Numbered from the stretch's first letter, positions 10,677-22,789 are shown. The stretch: DNA of 64,000 bases from Turnera subulata (GCA_028386065.3 JAKUCV010001470.1:92530-156529); one strand, 5' to 3'. The notes: generated from the sequence alone by a model not told the origin. Translations and numbers: made by a program.

Positions 10677-11742
10677 CTCTTGCAATATGGAAAGCACAAT
10701 CCTTTTAGCATGGATTCTATGGTGTAACTTTGATATTATTAATCAAACTCCATGGGCACACACAACAATTCCCTGCTAATGCACTGTCTAGATTACTTGC
10801 ACTAGCTAGACCCAATAGTTTTAGACTTTTAGGATCGATATGAAGCTCCCTAATATGCCAATTCGGCGCAGCCACCCAATTGCATGTCGTGGGAAGGGGA
10901 ACACGTGCCCTTCCCTCCCACCATATGCTTCCCCCCTCAGAAGCGTCCTTCTCAGATGAATTTTCCCATTTTATTAATTCTTCCTACAAAAGTTGTTAGG
11001 ATCATGATATGGAAGCCCGGTCCTATGAACTGTGCGCTTGCAGCTTTGCAAGGCAACCAGTAGCAGCATACACAAAAATTGGGAAAGGAGAGAGCCACAT
11101 ATGGAAGGAGAAACAGTAAAAGAAGCATACATAGAGTAGAAAAGTTTGAAGCAAATCTACAGGTAGAGAATGTAGCTTGCTGTGTGTCCTGTGAGATGCA
11201 GAACATCAATCTTTTACAAAACATATATAGTGTTATGGGTGAAGAGAACAAAATACACGGATTTAGATAGCAAGATAATCTATAGGCGGCGGGCACACAT
11301 GATGAGCTGCTTATGTTCTTACTTCTTGTCATAGTATAAGGGATGCCAACAGTGTTTGGTTGACCAACATCAGTGTAAAATTGGAAGGGTATTATCACCA
11401 TATCGAGCACAATCGCTGCAGGAGAGGGTTGGTGGAGCTGCAATCAGTAAACCAAAAAAACAGAGGAAACAACAATGAGGAAACAAAAACAGAAGAAACA
11501 ATTACACGCAATGCTACTTGAATAAATTAAGAAAATAAAAAAAGAAGAAGAATGGTGACCAGAAACAACGTAAGACTTTCACAGAACTGGCCTCTCTCCC
11601 ATGAGCAATATCCATATACAGTAAATATGTAAGGACAGAACATGCAACGAAGAAAGGGAATTATTCATAAAGTAAAGGAGAAAGGTATGAGCGCACGTTG
11701 GAAACGCGGTGATCTGTCAACCCGATTACATCGGCGGACAAT
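10677..11742. repeat. Block A segment between LINE and chromovirus
   Basis: Matches block B 43430-44490: tgcaatatggaaag, caattgcatgtcgtgggaaggggaacacgtg, gaactgtgcgcttgcag and atgagcgcacgttggaaacgcggtg all recur in order. It includes the last exon of X2 (11450-11330, minus) and the exon piece 11742-11665 that reads FIVRRCNRVDRSPRFQRALIPFSF. Confidence 0.75.
11330..11742 (-). pseudogene. Family X copy 2, 3' part
   Basis: The minus strand gives the last exon (about 11443-11330) LHQPSPAAIVLDMVIIPFQFYTD and, upstream, the piece RSPRFQRALIPFSF (11742-11665). The rest of the gene is at 21204-21430, on the far side of the 9.4-kb chromovirus, so X2 is split. The chromovirus target duplication GAAAT (11743-11747 and 21204-21208) lies in this exon. 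X3 at 44105-44710 is the version without the insertion. Function unknown. Confidence 0.6.
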
Positions 11743-12354
11743 GAAATTGAAGCGCCCCGACCCGTATTTACCGTAACACAGTAAACACGTGCCGAAACTA
11801 TTCATTATGATAGAACAGACAGTACAACGTGCAAATATTATACAATAGCAACTATCAATACAGCTGTCACCCACACTCGGGGACCATTATTCAACCAACA
11901 CAGTGCTCTCAGCAGCAACAGATAGTATCAGTAATATACATATCACAGGAAATCAGCAATACAGCAATATAAGCAATAGAATAGCAGCGGAAGACTTATG
12001 CACATGCATCGGTGGTATGGATCCGGAGTCAGGTGGAGAAGAAAGCAGCAACCATCGAACGTCGTACCTGAACTACGGAAACAGCTTATCCTACGGGATG
12101 AAACCCCGCAGGCGAGGGGTGAGTCCGAAGTGCTCACCGACCAAGGATAAACAGTGATATGCAAGCAACCGTAATACTTAAAAGCAATCACTGACAAGCA
12201 ACAACATATCCCAACAACTGAACCAAGGCCAAAAGAATGCTTAATTATTATTACTAATTTTATCTTCCGGGCCCCTATCACTGGACAAGCTAGGGTCGTA
12301 CCTGGTAATCAATTAATTCTGGATGCTAGGTCAAAACCAATCCTCATATCAAAT

Positions 12355-12934
12355 CAACCGAATATTCGGCATATCCAAGCCACTGCGGATATTTGGCATA
12401 TCCGAGCCACTGGGTACTCGGTATACCCCAACCTCAGGCGACGTCATGCCAACCAGATATTCGGCATATCTGAGCCACTGCGGATATTCGGCATATCCGA
12501 GCCACCGCGGATATTCGGCATATCCGAGCCACTGGGTATTCGGTATACCCTAACCACAGGCATGACGGGCCAACCAAACCAAAAACCGACCATAGCATCN
12601 NNNNNNNNNNNNNNNNNNNNNNNNNNNNNNNNNNNNNNNNNNNNNNNNNNNNNNNNNNNNNNNNNNNNNNNNNNNNNNNNNNNNNNNNNNNNNNNNNNNN
12701 NNNNNNNNNNNNNNNNNNNGCGGATATTTGGCATATCCGAGCCACTGGGTACTCGGTATACCCCAACCTCAGGCGACGTCATGCCAACCAGATATTCGGC
12801 ATATCTGAGCCACTGCGGATATTCGGCATATCCGAGCCACCGCGGATATTCGGCATATCCGAGCCACTGGGTATTCGGTATACCCTAACCACAGGCATGA
12901 CGGGCCAACCAAACCAAAAACCGACCATAGCATC
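12355..12934. repeat. Short tandem repeats in LTR around N gap
   Basis: Units of about 27 bp built on ggatattcggcatatccgag are repeated several times in a row, each itself a partial palindrome (cggcatatccg). The array is cut by 120 N and appears twice because of the gap; in the right LTR (19045-19240) it is present once. Such arrays are hard to assemble, which fits the gap. Confidence 0.85.
12600..12719. other. Assembly gap (120 N)
   Basis: A run of N. The sequence on its left (from 12388) is repeated on its right (from 12720), so the two contig ends probably overlap and the true gap is nil or negative. Confidence 0.95.
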
Positions 12935-14851
12935 CCAGAATTAATTTTCCAAACCATCGGGTCGTACCACTACTTCCACATGACGATTATATCAACATCT
13001 CAAATCAATTCCAATTCCAATTTCATATTCCAATTCTGTTTCCTCAATTTCCACAGTCAATAGTTCAACATCAATCTCAGCATATTATCCACAGAATCAA
13101 TATCACAGTCCAAAAGCAACAATAATATCCACCACAGATACTCAACCAACAATCAGCAATTCAGCAGTTCAATCGAACAACAAAGCACACAAAGTATTAC
13201 AGGCAACATAACAAGGGTTATCCATCCTCACCTTAGCCGATATCAATTATGGAATTGCTCAGCAAGTTCCAAGTCCGGTTCCTCAGCAAATTGCTCGTTG
13301 TCAACTCCTATATCAATCAATAATATGCACATATAAGAAGGTATGCAAATGCCATGCTAATACTGTATACCGTAAATTAAATATAAACTCGGCTCGGTTA
13401 CTCTCCCGGATTATTCTTCCATTATCGTCATCATTCACCATTTATTTCAAGTGTCAAAAATACCCTTCTATACTTATTCCTATACCCGGGTACTATTCCG
13501 GTATTTACTACCTTGATAATACCCTTTCCAAAATTTATTCCCTAAGTATGTACTTTCTAAAATATTTTTTTCCTACAAATATTATTTTTTCTCCATAAAG
13601 TTATTCCCCAAAATCATATTATATTTCCCAAAATTATTTTCCCTCTTAGCAATTATTTACCCAAAATATTTCTCTGATTTATAGTTTTTTTTCCAGATTA
13701 TAATTTTTAATTCTGGATCAGCCCAAGAATTACTATTCCAGCCCACACCCAGGTTGTGCCCAAGCCCAGCCCATAACCGGATCAACCCCAGGTCAACAGG
13801 CTGACCAGGCGCAGCAGGCCCGGACCGCGAGCCCAAGTCAAGGCCACAGTCGGCCCGCGCGCCCAGCAAGCCCACACCACACAGGACCCGCAAGAAAACG
13901 GGTCAGCCCGCCCATATCATGACCCATCCGGGTCGTCACCATAACGGCTGCTCACCTCGGGTCTCTCTGTACGGCGACGGACGGCACGGGATGGAGACGC
14001 GTCGGCGAAGGCAAAGGCGTCTCAAGCGCGGCGCGACCGGAGCGAGGAGGAGGCGCGGCTGTTGGCACGTCCTGCTGCAGCTGACGACGGCGGTAGAAGG
14101 AGGTGTAGCCGTCGGGTTCTCCGTCGTTGGCGGCGCGTCGGGAGGCACAATCGGGCGGCGAGGGTCGCGTCAGGTTGGCGACGGCATGGGGAGCGTGATG
14201 GCGTGGGTGGTGGAGTGAGAGGGAGAGGTTGGGTGGCTCGGGTATGGTTGTGTTTGGCCGGAAAAAGAAAGGAGGAGATGAAGATGGTGATGACGTGGCG
14301 TATGTGGGTGTGTTTAATGTGTTTTGTTATTTATTATTATTATTATTTTTTTTCAAATGATTTGCAGGAAATGATTTTGGCAGAGGAGGAAGAGAAGGTT
14401 AAATGAGTTTGCAGGGCAGAAGGTAGCGAAGATGGTGGTGCAGGGAAGCTGAAGAAAAATAATTTTATAGACAGCAAAATTATTGATAAGTCACAGGCTT
14501 AACAGGAATTGGCGGCTGAATAATTGAACTTCAATTATGCAGTTACTATGCTGCATGTGAAGTGTGGCCCACCTGGACCAGAAAATATCCGGTATACCCA
14601 CTTATCTTATTTCTGATCCGGTAATTCGAGATTAAACCCGGCTTTTTCTGAAGATTCCCGGACCCGGAAAAATCCAACTTTGGTCCGTAAAATCCGCAGA
14701 AAAATCCCGAACATGGGACAAGGCTCGGTTTCGGAATCCAATACTCAATTTACCATAGTTTAATTACCCAAAATTAAAAGTCAATGGTAAATTACTGTAC
14801 ATTAACTTAAACAGTCCCGGTAAAAAGAAAATTTTTACCTGGGCTGTTACA

Positions 14852-14885
14852 GCCTACCCACCTTAAAAGAATTTCGTCCCCGAAA
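14852..14885 (-). promoter_or_regulatory. Polypurine tract of chromovirus
   Basis: Read on the minus strand: GGGGACGAAATTCTTTTAAG followed by GTGGGTAGGC and then the LTR start TGTAACAGCC. This is where plus-strand DNA synthesis would be primed in the element. The ACGAAATTCTTTTAAGG wording before it is typical of Tekay/Del chromoviruses. Confidence 0.8.
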
Positions 14886-14886
14886 T

Positions 14887-15315
14887 TCACTCCGAAGGTG
14901 TGAACAAATGCGGATACTGAGAATGCATATGCTCCTCAACTTCCCACGTAGACTCGTTCGCAGAGTGCTTGCTCCACTTAACCTTTACCATCGGAATAAC
15001 TCTGTTCCTCAATTGTCTGACTTCCCGGGCAAGGATCTGCTCCGGCATCTCTGTATATGTCAGATCCTCTGCGACCTCAACATCTACTGTAGTAACCACA
15101 TGGCTCGGATCTGATCTGTACCTCCTCAGCATGGAAACATGGAATACATCATGAATCCGTGACAACTCCTCTGGCAAAGATAATCTGTACGCCAGGGGTC
15201 CAATCCTTTCCACAATCTCATACGGTCCAATGTACCTGGGACTCAGCTTCCCTCTTTTCCCGAATCTGATTACACCTTTCCACGGTGCAACTCGGAGAAA
15301 AACTCGCTCTCCCAC
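14887..15315 (-). pseudogene. Chromovirus integrase C-terminus and chromodomain
   Basis: 142 codons on the minus strand. It begins with the GPY/F-type region (GERVFLRVAPWKGVIRF, KLSPRYIGPYEI) and HDVFHVSMLRRY, and ends with a chromodomain core (VKVKWSKHSANESTWEVEEHM). In chromoviruses this domain directs integration to marked chromatin. The frame is joined to the integrase core by a frameshift at about 15300-15320, so it is not translated in phase here. Confidence 0.88.
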
Positions 15316-15974
15316 TTGGTCTCTCGACGATGCTTATCGGCATAGCTCTTCTGTCGGTCCTGTGCTGCCCTCATACTCTGCTTAACTGTCTGAATCTTGT
15401 CAACAGTCTGCTTAACCAAATCTGGACCAACGATCAAACGGAGACCTTCCTCATCCCAGCAAACTGGACTTCGGCACTTCCTTTCGTAAAGAGCTTCAAA
15501 CGGAGGCATGCCAATACTGGAATGATAACTGTTGTTATAGGCAAACTCCGCCAAAGGTAGGTACTGATCCCAACTTCCACTGAATTTAAGAGCACAAGCC
15601 CTTAGCATATCTTCTAGTGTCTGAATAGTCCTCTCCGACTGTCCATCGGTCTGAGGATGGAATGCAGTACTAAAACTCAGCTTCGTTCCCAAAGCTGTTT
15701 GCAGACTCTTCCAGAACTGTGATGTGAATCTCGGGTCTCTGTCTGAGACTATGGACTTAGGAATCCCATGTAGTCTCACAATCTCTGCAACGTACTGCTT
15801 CGCCAACTTATCCAAGGTGTCTGTCTGTCGAATGGGAAGAAAATGGGCTGATTTTGTAAGTCGATCAACGATAACCCAGATGGCATCATGCTGTCTCCGG
15901 GTCAACGGTAATCCAACCACAAAATCCATAGTAATCATCTCCCACTTCCATTCTGGCACTGACAAAGATCTCAT
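15270..15974 (-). pseudogene. Chromovirus integrase core
   Basis: 234 codons on the minus strand. The core domain shows the DDE residues: MDFVVGLP (first Asp), IVSDRDPRF (second Asp) and the Glu in TDGQSERTIQTLE. Joined upstream to the RT frame by a TAG at 15992-15990 and downstream to the chromodomain by a frameshift. Known role: integration of the element cDNA. Confidence 0.9.
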
Positions 15975-15989
15975 CTTCCCTACTGGAGC

Positions 15990-17615
15990 CTAATGTTCAG
16001 CTTTCACTTGTTGGCAAGTGATACACTTAGCCACATACTCGGCTACATCCTTCTTCATACGTGGCCACCAAAAATGACTCCTCAAATCCTGATACATCTT
16101 GGTGCTTCTAGGGTGCATAGCATACGGCGTCATATGTCCTTCTTCTAGAATCTGACTGCACAGGTCACCAACACTGGGTACACATAGGCGCTTTCCCAGC
16201 ATCAATGCACTATCCTCCGCTATGTGGAACTTATCTTCCTTTCCACTACGGACTGCTTCCTTCAGCTTGATCAGGTCGGGATCTCCATCTTGTAACTCCA
16301 CAATCCAGCCTCTCAGGTTAGACTTGACTTCAATATGTGTCAACAAAGCTCCTGTCTCATCCACTGACAAATCAACTCCCATCTTTCTTAACTCGATGAG
16401 TGAGGACATCGAGTAGGTCGTGGAAGCATCTTCTGGTTGTCTCCGTCTCAAAGCATCTGCTACAACATTAGCTTTTCCAGGATGATACTCAATGGTACAA
16501 TTATAATCATTCAGTAACTCAACCCAACGTCTTTGTCGCAGGTTAAGCTCTTTCTGAGTCATGATGTACTTGAGACTCTTGTGATTTGTGAAAATCCGGC
16601 ATCTCTCTCCAAACAGATAAGGTCGCCAGATCTTCAAAGTGAGGATCACTGCGGCCATTTCCAAATCATGTGTCGGATAGTTCTTCTTGTGTGGCCTCAA
16701 CTGTCTCGAAGCATAGGCTATCAATCGGCCTTCTTGCATCAAAACAGCTCCCAAACCAAGACCTGAAGCATCGCAGAACAGCACGTACTCCACTCCTGGC
16801 TTAGGCACTGTCAAGACTGGTGCTGTTGTCAGCTTCTTCTTAAGTTCATTAAAACTCTTCTGGCAGGCATCACTCCATACAAAGGCTTGGTCTTTCTTTA
16901 ACAGCTTGGTCATGGGACTAGCTATCAAAGAGAAACCCTCGATGAATCTTCGGTAATATCCTGCAAGGCCAAGAAAACTCATGACTTCTGGTACCGTCTT
17001 GGGCGGCTCCCATTCCAGAACGGCTCTTACTTTAGCAGGATCAACCTTAATCCTATCCCCGGATACAACATGTCCAAGGAATGCAACTTCTTCAAGCCAG
17101 AACTCACATTTGCTAAACTTAGCATACAACTCCTTCTCTCGCAATCTCTGAAGCACTACCCTCAGGTGCTCTTCATGTTCTTCCCGATTCTTGGAGTATA
17201 TCAAGATGTCATCGATGAAAACTACCACAAACTTATCCATGAACTCGTTCAGAACCAAGTGCATCAAGCACATGAAAACTGCAGGTGCATTGGTCAAGCC
17301 AAAAGGAACCACTGTGAACTCAAAGTGACCATACCGAGTGCGGAAGGCTGTCTTCAGTATGTCCTTCTCTGCAATCTTGACCTGATGGTAACCAGATCGA
17401 AGATCAATCTTAGAGAATACAGTAGCTCCCTGTAATTGATCAAATAGATCATCAATTCTAGGAAGCGGATACTTGTTCTTCACTGTCACCTTGTTCAGCT
17501 GTCGGTAGTCCACACACATGCGCAAACTACCATCCTTCTTCTTCACAAAGAGGACTGGTGATCCCCAAGGTGAAGTACTAGGTCTGATGAAACCTTTCTC
17601 TAACAGCTCATCCAA
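15990..17615 (-). pseudogene. Chromovirus RT-RNase H and integrase zinc finger
   Basis: 541 codons on the minus strand. [46 protein letters not shown], and the catalytic FIDDILIYS. RNase [38 protein letters not shown]. Then the integrase HHCC zinc finger ([31 protein letters not shown]). It starts only because a TAG at 17618-17616 stops the upstream frame. The polymerase core itself is open and well conserved. Confidence 0.93.
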
Positions 17616-17689
17616 CTATTTCTTCAACTCCTGGAGTTCTGTCGGTGCCATTCGATATGGTGCCATCGAGATAGGTGTCACTCCTGGCA

Positions 17690-18355
17690 TCAAATCGATG
17701 GTGTACTCCACTTCTCTGTCAGGTGGCAATCCTGGCAATCTTCCGGAAACACATCTGGAAACTCTCTCACAACCATAATGTCTCCCAAAACCGGAGTCTG
17801 AACTTCTTCACCCTTGGCATGGGTCAATAAAGCATCTGAACCAAGCGACTCCATTCCGACATCCTGATTAGCAGAGATACTACATGTGGTAGCAGCTCTC
17901 CCAACACCTGTCAGCAAAATCTTATGTCCACCTTCGGAAGTCAACAACACTTCCTTGGTTCGGCAGTTCACCATAGCACTGTACTTGGACAACCAATCCA
18001 TCCCCAATATGATATCAAAACCTCCCATGTTCATCACGATCAACCGTGCAAGAAAAATCTCGCCATCATATGAAAGCGAAACGTCTCTGCACATGTGGGT
18101 TAATCTGATTACTATACCCGCAGGTAACCTAACTCTCATCGGACAAGCCAAACTCTCACCCGTACAGTTATGCAGTATTGCAAAACTTTGCGCGACAAAA
18201 GAATGCGTAGCACTAGGGTCTATCAAAGTATAAGCAGTACTACCAAAGGCTGTAAAAGTACCTGCTACGATATCGACGTCTAGGTGACCTCCAGCATGCT
18301 GATTCTCTCCAACCGGATCCATTCGTACCTTATATGAGAATGTATGAGTATGCAT
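17690..18355 (-). pseudogene. Chromovirus aspartic protease region
   Basis: 221 codons on the minus strand: a retropepsin fold with TLIDPSATHSFVA, FDIILGMDWLSKY and [10 protein letters not shown]. The usual active-site triplet D-[ST]-G is D-P-S here, so activity is doubtful. The end is out of frame: a one-base loss near 17739 puts the linker to RT in another frame. There is no gag upstream: only about 80 bases lie between the first Met and the right LTR. Confidence 0.88.
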
Positions 18356-18414
18356 ATTATACTAACTCATGACACACTATGCACAAATAATCACAACAAC
18401 ACCCAAGGACCTAC

Positions 18415-18434
18415 TGCCCGCTCCGCTACCAAAC
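18415..18434 (-). promoter_or_regulatory. Primer-binding site of chromovirus
   Basis: Minus strand next to the right LTR: GTTTGGTAGCGGAGCGGG. The core TGGTAGCGGAGC differs at two to three positions from the usual plant initiator-Met site TGGTATCAGAGC. The same variant occurs in the Copia element at 49938. Confidence 0.7.
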
Positions 18435-21203
18435 TGAAGCGCCCCGACCCGTATTTACCGTAACACAGTAAACACATGCCGAAACTATTCATTATGATAG
18501 AACAGACAGTACAACGTGCAAATATTATACAATAGCAACTATCAATACAGCTGTCACCCACACTCGGGGACCATTATTCAACCAACACAGTGCTCTCAGC
18601 AGCAGCAGATAGTATCAGTAATATACATATCACAGGAAATCAGCAATACAACAATATAAGCAATAGAATAGCAGCGGAAGACTTATGCACATGCATCGGT
18701 GGTATGGATCCGGAGTCAGGTGGAGAAGAAAGCAGCAGCCATCGAACGTCGTACCTGAACTACAGAAACAGCTTATCCTACGGGATGAAACCCTGCAGGC
18801 GAGGGGTGAGTCCGAAGTGCTCACCGACCAAGGATAAACAGTGATATGCAAGCAACCGTAATACTTAAAAGCAATCACAGACAAGCAACAACATATCCCA
18901 ACAACTGAACCAAGGCCAAAAGAATGCTTAATTATTATTACCAATTTTATCTTCCGGGCCCCTGTCACTGGACAAGCTAGGGTCGTACCTGGTAATCAAT
19001 TAATTCCGGATGCTAGGTCAAAACCAATCCTCATATCAAATCAACCGGATATTCGGCATATCCAAGCCACCGCGGATATTTGGCATATCCGAGCCACTGG
19101 GTACTCGGTATACCCCAACCTCAGGCGACGTCATGCCAACCAGATATTCGGCATATCTGAGCCACTGCGGATATTCGGCATATCCGAGCCACCGCGGATA
19201 TTCGGCATATCCGAGCCACTGGGTATTCGGTATACCCTAACCACAGGCATGACGGGCCAACCAAACCAAAAACCGACCATAGCATCCCAGAATTAATTTT
19301 CCAAACCATCGGGTCGTACCACTACTTCCACATGACGATTATATCAACATCTCAAATCAATTCCAATTCCAATTTCATATTCCAATTCTGTTTCCTCAAT
19401 TTCCACAGTCAATAGTTCAACATCAATCTCAGCATATTATCCACAGAATCAATATCACAGTCCAAAAGCAACAATAATATCCACCACAGATACTCAACCA
19501 ACAATCAGCAATTCAGCAGTTCAATCGAACAACAAAGCACACAAAGTATTACAGGCAACATAACAAGGGTTATCCATCCTCACCTTAGCCGATATCAATT
19601 ATGGAATTGCTCAGCAAGTTCCAAGTCCGGTTCCTCAGCAAATTGCTCGTTGTCAACTCCTATATCAATCAATAATATGCACATATAAGAAGGTATGCAA
19701 ATGCCATGCTAATACTGTATACCGTAAATTAAATATAAACTCGGCTCGGTTACTCTCCCGGATTATTCTTCCATTATCGTCATCATTCACCATTTATTTC
19801 AAGTGTCAAAAATACCCTTCTATACTTATTCCTATACCCGGGTACTATTCCGGTATTTACTACCTTGATAATACCCTTTCCAAAATTTATTCCCTAAGTA
19901 TGTACTTTCTAAAATATTTTTTTCCTACAAATATTATTTTTTCTCCATAAAGTTATTCCCCAAAATCATATTATATTTCCCAAAATTATTTTCCCTCTTA
20001 GCAATTATTTACCCAAAATATTTCTCTGATTTATAGTTTTTTTTCCAGATTATAATTTTTAATTCTGGATCAGCCCAAGAATTACTATTCCAGCCCACAC
20101 CCAGGTTGTGCCCAAGCCCAGCCCATAACCGGATCAACCCCAGGTCAACAGGCTGACCAGGCGCAGCAGGCCCGGACCGCGAGCCCAAGTCAAGGCCACA
20201 GTCGGCCTGCGCGCCCAGCAAGCCCACACCACACAGGACCCGCAAGAAAACGGGTCAGCCCGCCCATATCATGACCCATCCGGGTCGTCACCATAACGGC
20301 TGCTCACCTCGGGTCTCTCTGTACGGCGACGGACGGCACGGGATGGAGACGCGTCGGCGAAGGCAAAGGCGTCTCAAGCGCGGCGCGACCGGAGCGAGGA
20401 GGAGGCGCGGCTGTTGGCACGTCCTGCTGCAGCTGACGACGGCGGTAGAAGGAGGTGTAGCCGTCGGGTTCTCCGTCGTTGGCGGCGCGTCGGGAGGCAC
20501 AATCGGGCGGCGAGGGTCGCGTCAGGTTGGCGACGGCATGGGGAGCGTGATGGCGTGGGTGGTGGAGTGAGAGGGAGAGGTTGGGTGGCTCGGGTATGGT
20601 TGTGTTTGGCCGGAAAAAGAAAGGAGGAGATGAAGATGGTGATGACGTGGCGTATGTGGGTGTGTTTAATGTGTTTTGTTATTTATTATTATTATTATTT
20701 TTTTTCAAATGATTTGCAGGAAATGATTTTGGCAGAGGAGGAAGAGAAGGTTAAATGAGTTTGCAGGGCAGAAGGTAGCGAAGATGGTGGTGCAGGGAAG
20801 CTGAAGAAAAATAATTTTATAGACAGCAAAATTATTGATAAGTCACAGGCTTAACAGGAATTGGCGGCTGAATAATTGAACTTCAATTATGCAGTTACTA
20901 TGCTGCATGTGAAGTGTGGCCCACCTGGACCAGAAAATATCCGGTATACCCACTTATCTTATTTCTGATCCGGTAATTCGAGATTAAACCCGGCTTTTTC
21001 TGAAGATTCCCGGACCCGGAAAAATCCAACTTTGGTCCGTAAAATCTGCAGAAAAATCCCGAACGTGGGACAAGGCTAGGTTTCGGAATCCAATACTCAA
21101 TTTACCATAATTTAATTACCCAAGATTAAAAGTCAATGGTAAATTACTGTACATTAACTTAAACAGTCCCGGTAAAAAGGAAATTTTTACCTGGGCTGTT
21201 ACA
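18435..21203 (-). repeat. Chromovirus 5' LTR
   Basis: 2769 bases, complete, starting TGTAACAGCC at 21203 and ending at 18435 (minus strand). It matches the left LTR closely. By eye most differences are in the first 650 and last 200 positions in plus order, with only one in the middle of about 1.9 kb. It would carry the element promoter; no TATA was confirmed. Confidence 0.93.
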
Positions 21204-21430
21204 GAAATCCTCAGGTGAGACATCTACTTCCATGGAAACCTTGAACACACGGGGATCATCGGTGGGTAATTGGGTAGGGTGGAACCTGCCACCATCAGGG
21301 GCCAATTTTGTAGCCCAAAAGTTGAAATGAATGGTCATAGATTCTTCGCCTCGCATGCGGCAGGCGTTCCCAATCTTCACCAGATACAGCTTCGTATTAG
21401 GAGCCTGCCATGCCATTGCCAGCCCATGAT
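21204..21430 (-). pseudogene. Family X copy 2, 5' part
   Basis: Minus-strand frame beginning near MAWQAPNTKLYLVKIGN, then MTIHFNFWATK, HPTQLPTDDPRVFKV and SMEVDVSPEDF. It is cut at its 3' side by the chromovirus; the continuation is at 11742-11665. X3 has the same sequence with frameshifts. Family not recognised; no signal peptide or membrane segment is visible in this part. Confidence 0.6.
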
Positions 21431-21689
21431 CAATGAATATATTTCAGTATACATTGGGTGATTTTCAAAAAGAAAAAAAAGAAGTTGATCAGGATATGGA
21501 AGAAGAAGAAGAAGCAAAAGGAAAGAAGAAAGAAAGAAAGAAAAAAAAAAAACCCTGGCAACGGGAAAGCAATCCAAGCCTATTTGAGCAAAGAGTGGAA
21601 GGAAGGTTTCAAAGCCATTCTCCATGCTAGGTTTTTCCACGTTATCGGGATTGCCATCGATATAGCTGTTTAAAAGAAAATAACATTGT
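21431..21689. repeat. Purine-rich low-complexity stretch
   Basis: Between X2 and the Copia element. 21465-21560 is almost all A and G (gaagaagaagaag, gaaagaaagaaag). Open frames here are lysine/glutamate artefacts of composition. Confidence 0.7.
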
Positions 21690-21917
21690 TGTTGGAAATA
21701 ATTGGATGAAGATGCGAAGAAGAAGATGAAAGGAAGGATGCAGTGAGGAGGAAGGAAACACAGTGAAGAACAAGACTAAGCTCATCATCTGCTCACACGC
21801 TTTTTCATTCCAATAAAACCCAGTATTTACACATAATAAATAGGCTGAGGGGTACAGGAGATGGTAGGTGTAATTTATCCACTAATGACATCCAATAAAG
21901 ACCACGTTTTTATAACA
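21690..21917 (-). repeat. Copia (21.7-26.1 kb) 3' LTR
   Basis: 228 bp, near identical to 25850-26077; differences noted at gatgcgaag/gatgagaag, ctgctcac/ctgttcac and tttatcc/tttgtcc. Confidence 0.92.
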
Positions 21918-22789
21918 CTCCCCCTTGGATGTCATTGTGTGTTGGGCAGTATACGCTTTTGGGGAAAAAACTGTCTCATTAAAAACCTTACCAAGAAAAA
22001 CCCTGTGGGATAAAAACTTGGTGAAGGGAAAAAGAGTGCAGTGCGTATACTACTCCCCCTCATTTTGGCCTCTCTTGATGTCGTTGCATGCCAATAATCC
22101 TCTTGTCAACTTCTGGTGATGTGTGCCTTGTCTGATCACTTTTGATACATCATTACTCTAACTGGGCTGTGTAGGTATCATTATCTTCATAATTTGGTTG
22201 TTGGAGCATTTGTCTTGCCCTATTGCTTTTTGTAGTCACAATGATGCAACAATTTCATGTGTAAAATTATGGCAGATGTCCGGTTGTGCCTTTTGTGGAT
22301 CAAGTGTGGGATCGGCATTTGCATGAACCAACTCTTCTTTCTTCAGGCTTACAGGATTATCATGACACCACATCTTTTATACCCCGAAGATAAGAGCAAA
22401 TTCATATCTTGCTAAAAAATTTCAGGCTTTATTTTCTTAACAATACATATTGCACTTCAAAAGGGTACTCCAGGACCAATCTAGTAGCACGGTATTTGAA
22501 AGCTTCTTCGGGAGTTCCAATCATAAATAAGTTTATCCATACTCAAAATGATTTAAATTATGTAAAGATCAATTCAGTTCTATTTTGTAATTTTCCGGGA
22601 ATCAGTTGCTTCAGGCAACTTGGATCCTTCAGGGATCTTCATGTATATATCATGACTTATGGATCCATATTAATAAATAGGCTGTAATAGCATTCACAAG
22701 ATGCATTTCAAATTCTTTTCATATTATGCCAGACTTATCAAAAATAATAACATCCACCACAGAGGAGTTTATCTCCTCACAATTTAATA

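Larger units (their letters stand above)
11748..14851 (-). repeat. Chromovirus 3' LTR (contains N gap)
   Basis: This LTR is 3104 bases as assembled, the other is 2769. The difference of 335 equals 120 N (12600-12719) plus a 215-base repeat of sequence on both sides of the gap (12388-12599 is repeated from 12720). In the right LTR this occurs once. The small open frames inside the LTR (such as 13919-14406) occur in both LTRs and look non-coding. Confidence 0.93.
11748..21203 (-). mobile_element. Chromovirus, Ty3/Gypsy Tekay type
   Basis: An LTR retrotransposon on the minus strand with both LTRs (11748-14851 and 18435-21203) and 5-bp target duplications GAAAT. Termini are TGTAAC...TTCA. The primer-binding region next to the right LTR reads TTTGGTAGCGGAGC (close to the initiator Met-tRNA site); next to the left LTR is the polypurine stretch after ACGAAATTCTTTTAAGG typical of Tekay. 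Internal region 3.58 kb encodes protease, RT-RNase H, integrase and a C-terminal chromodomain, but no gag. At least two stop codons and two frameshifts break pol. By eye the LTRs differ at about 19 of 2769 sites, so insertion is fairly recent. It splits gene X2. Confidence 0.95.

Noticed and set aside
13657..14406. Arg/Ala/Pro-rich open frames on both strands in the chromovirus LTR
   Set aside because: They occur in both LTRs, overlap on both strands and follow from GC-rich composition; no domain.
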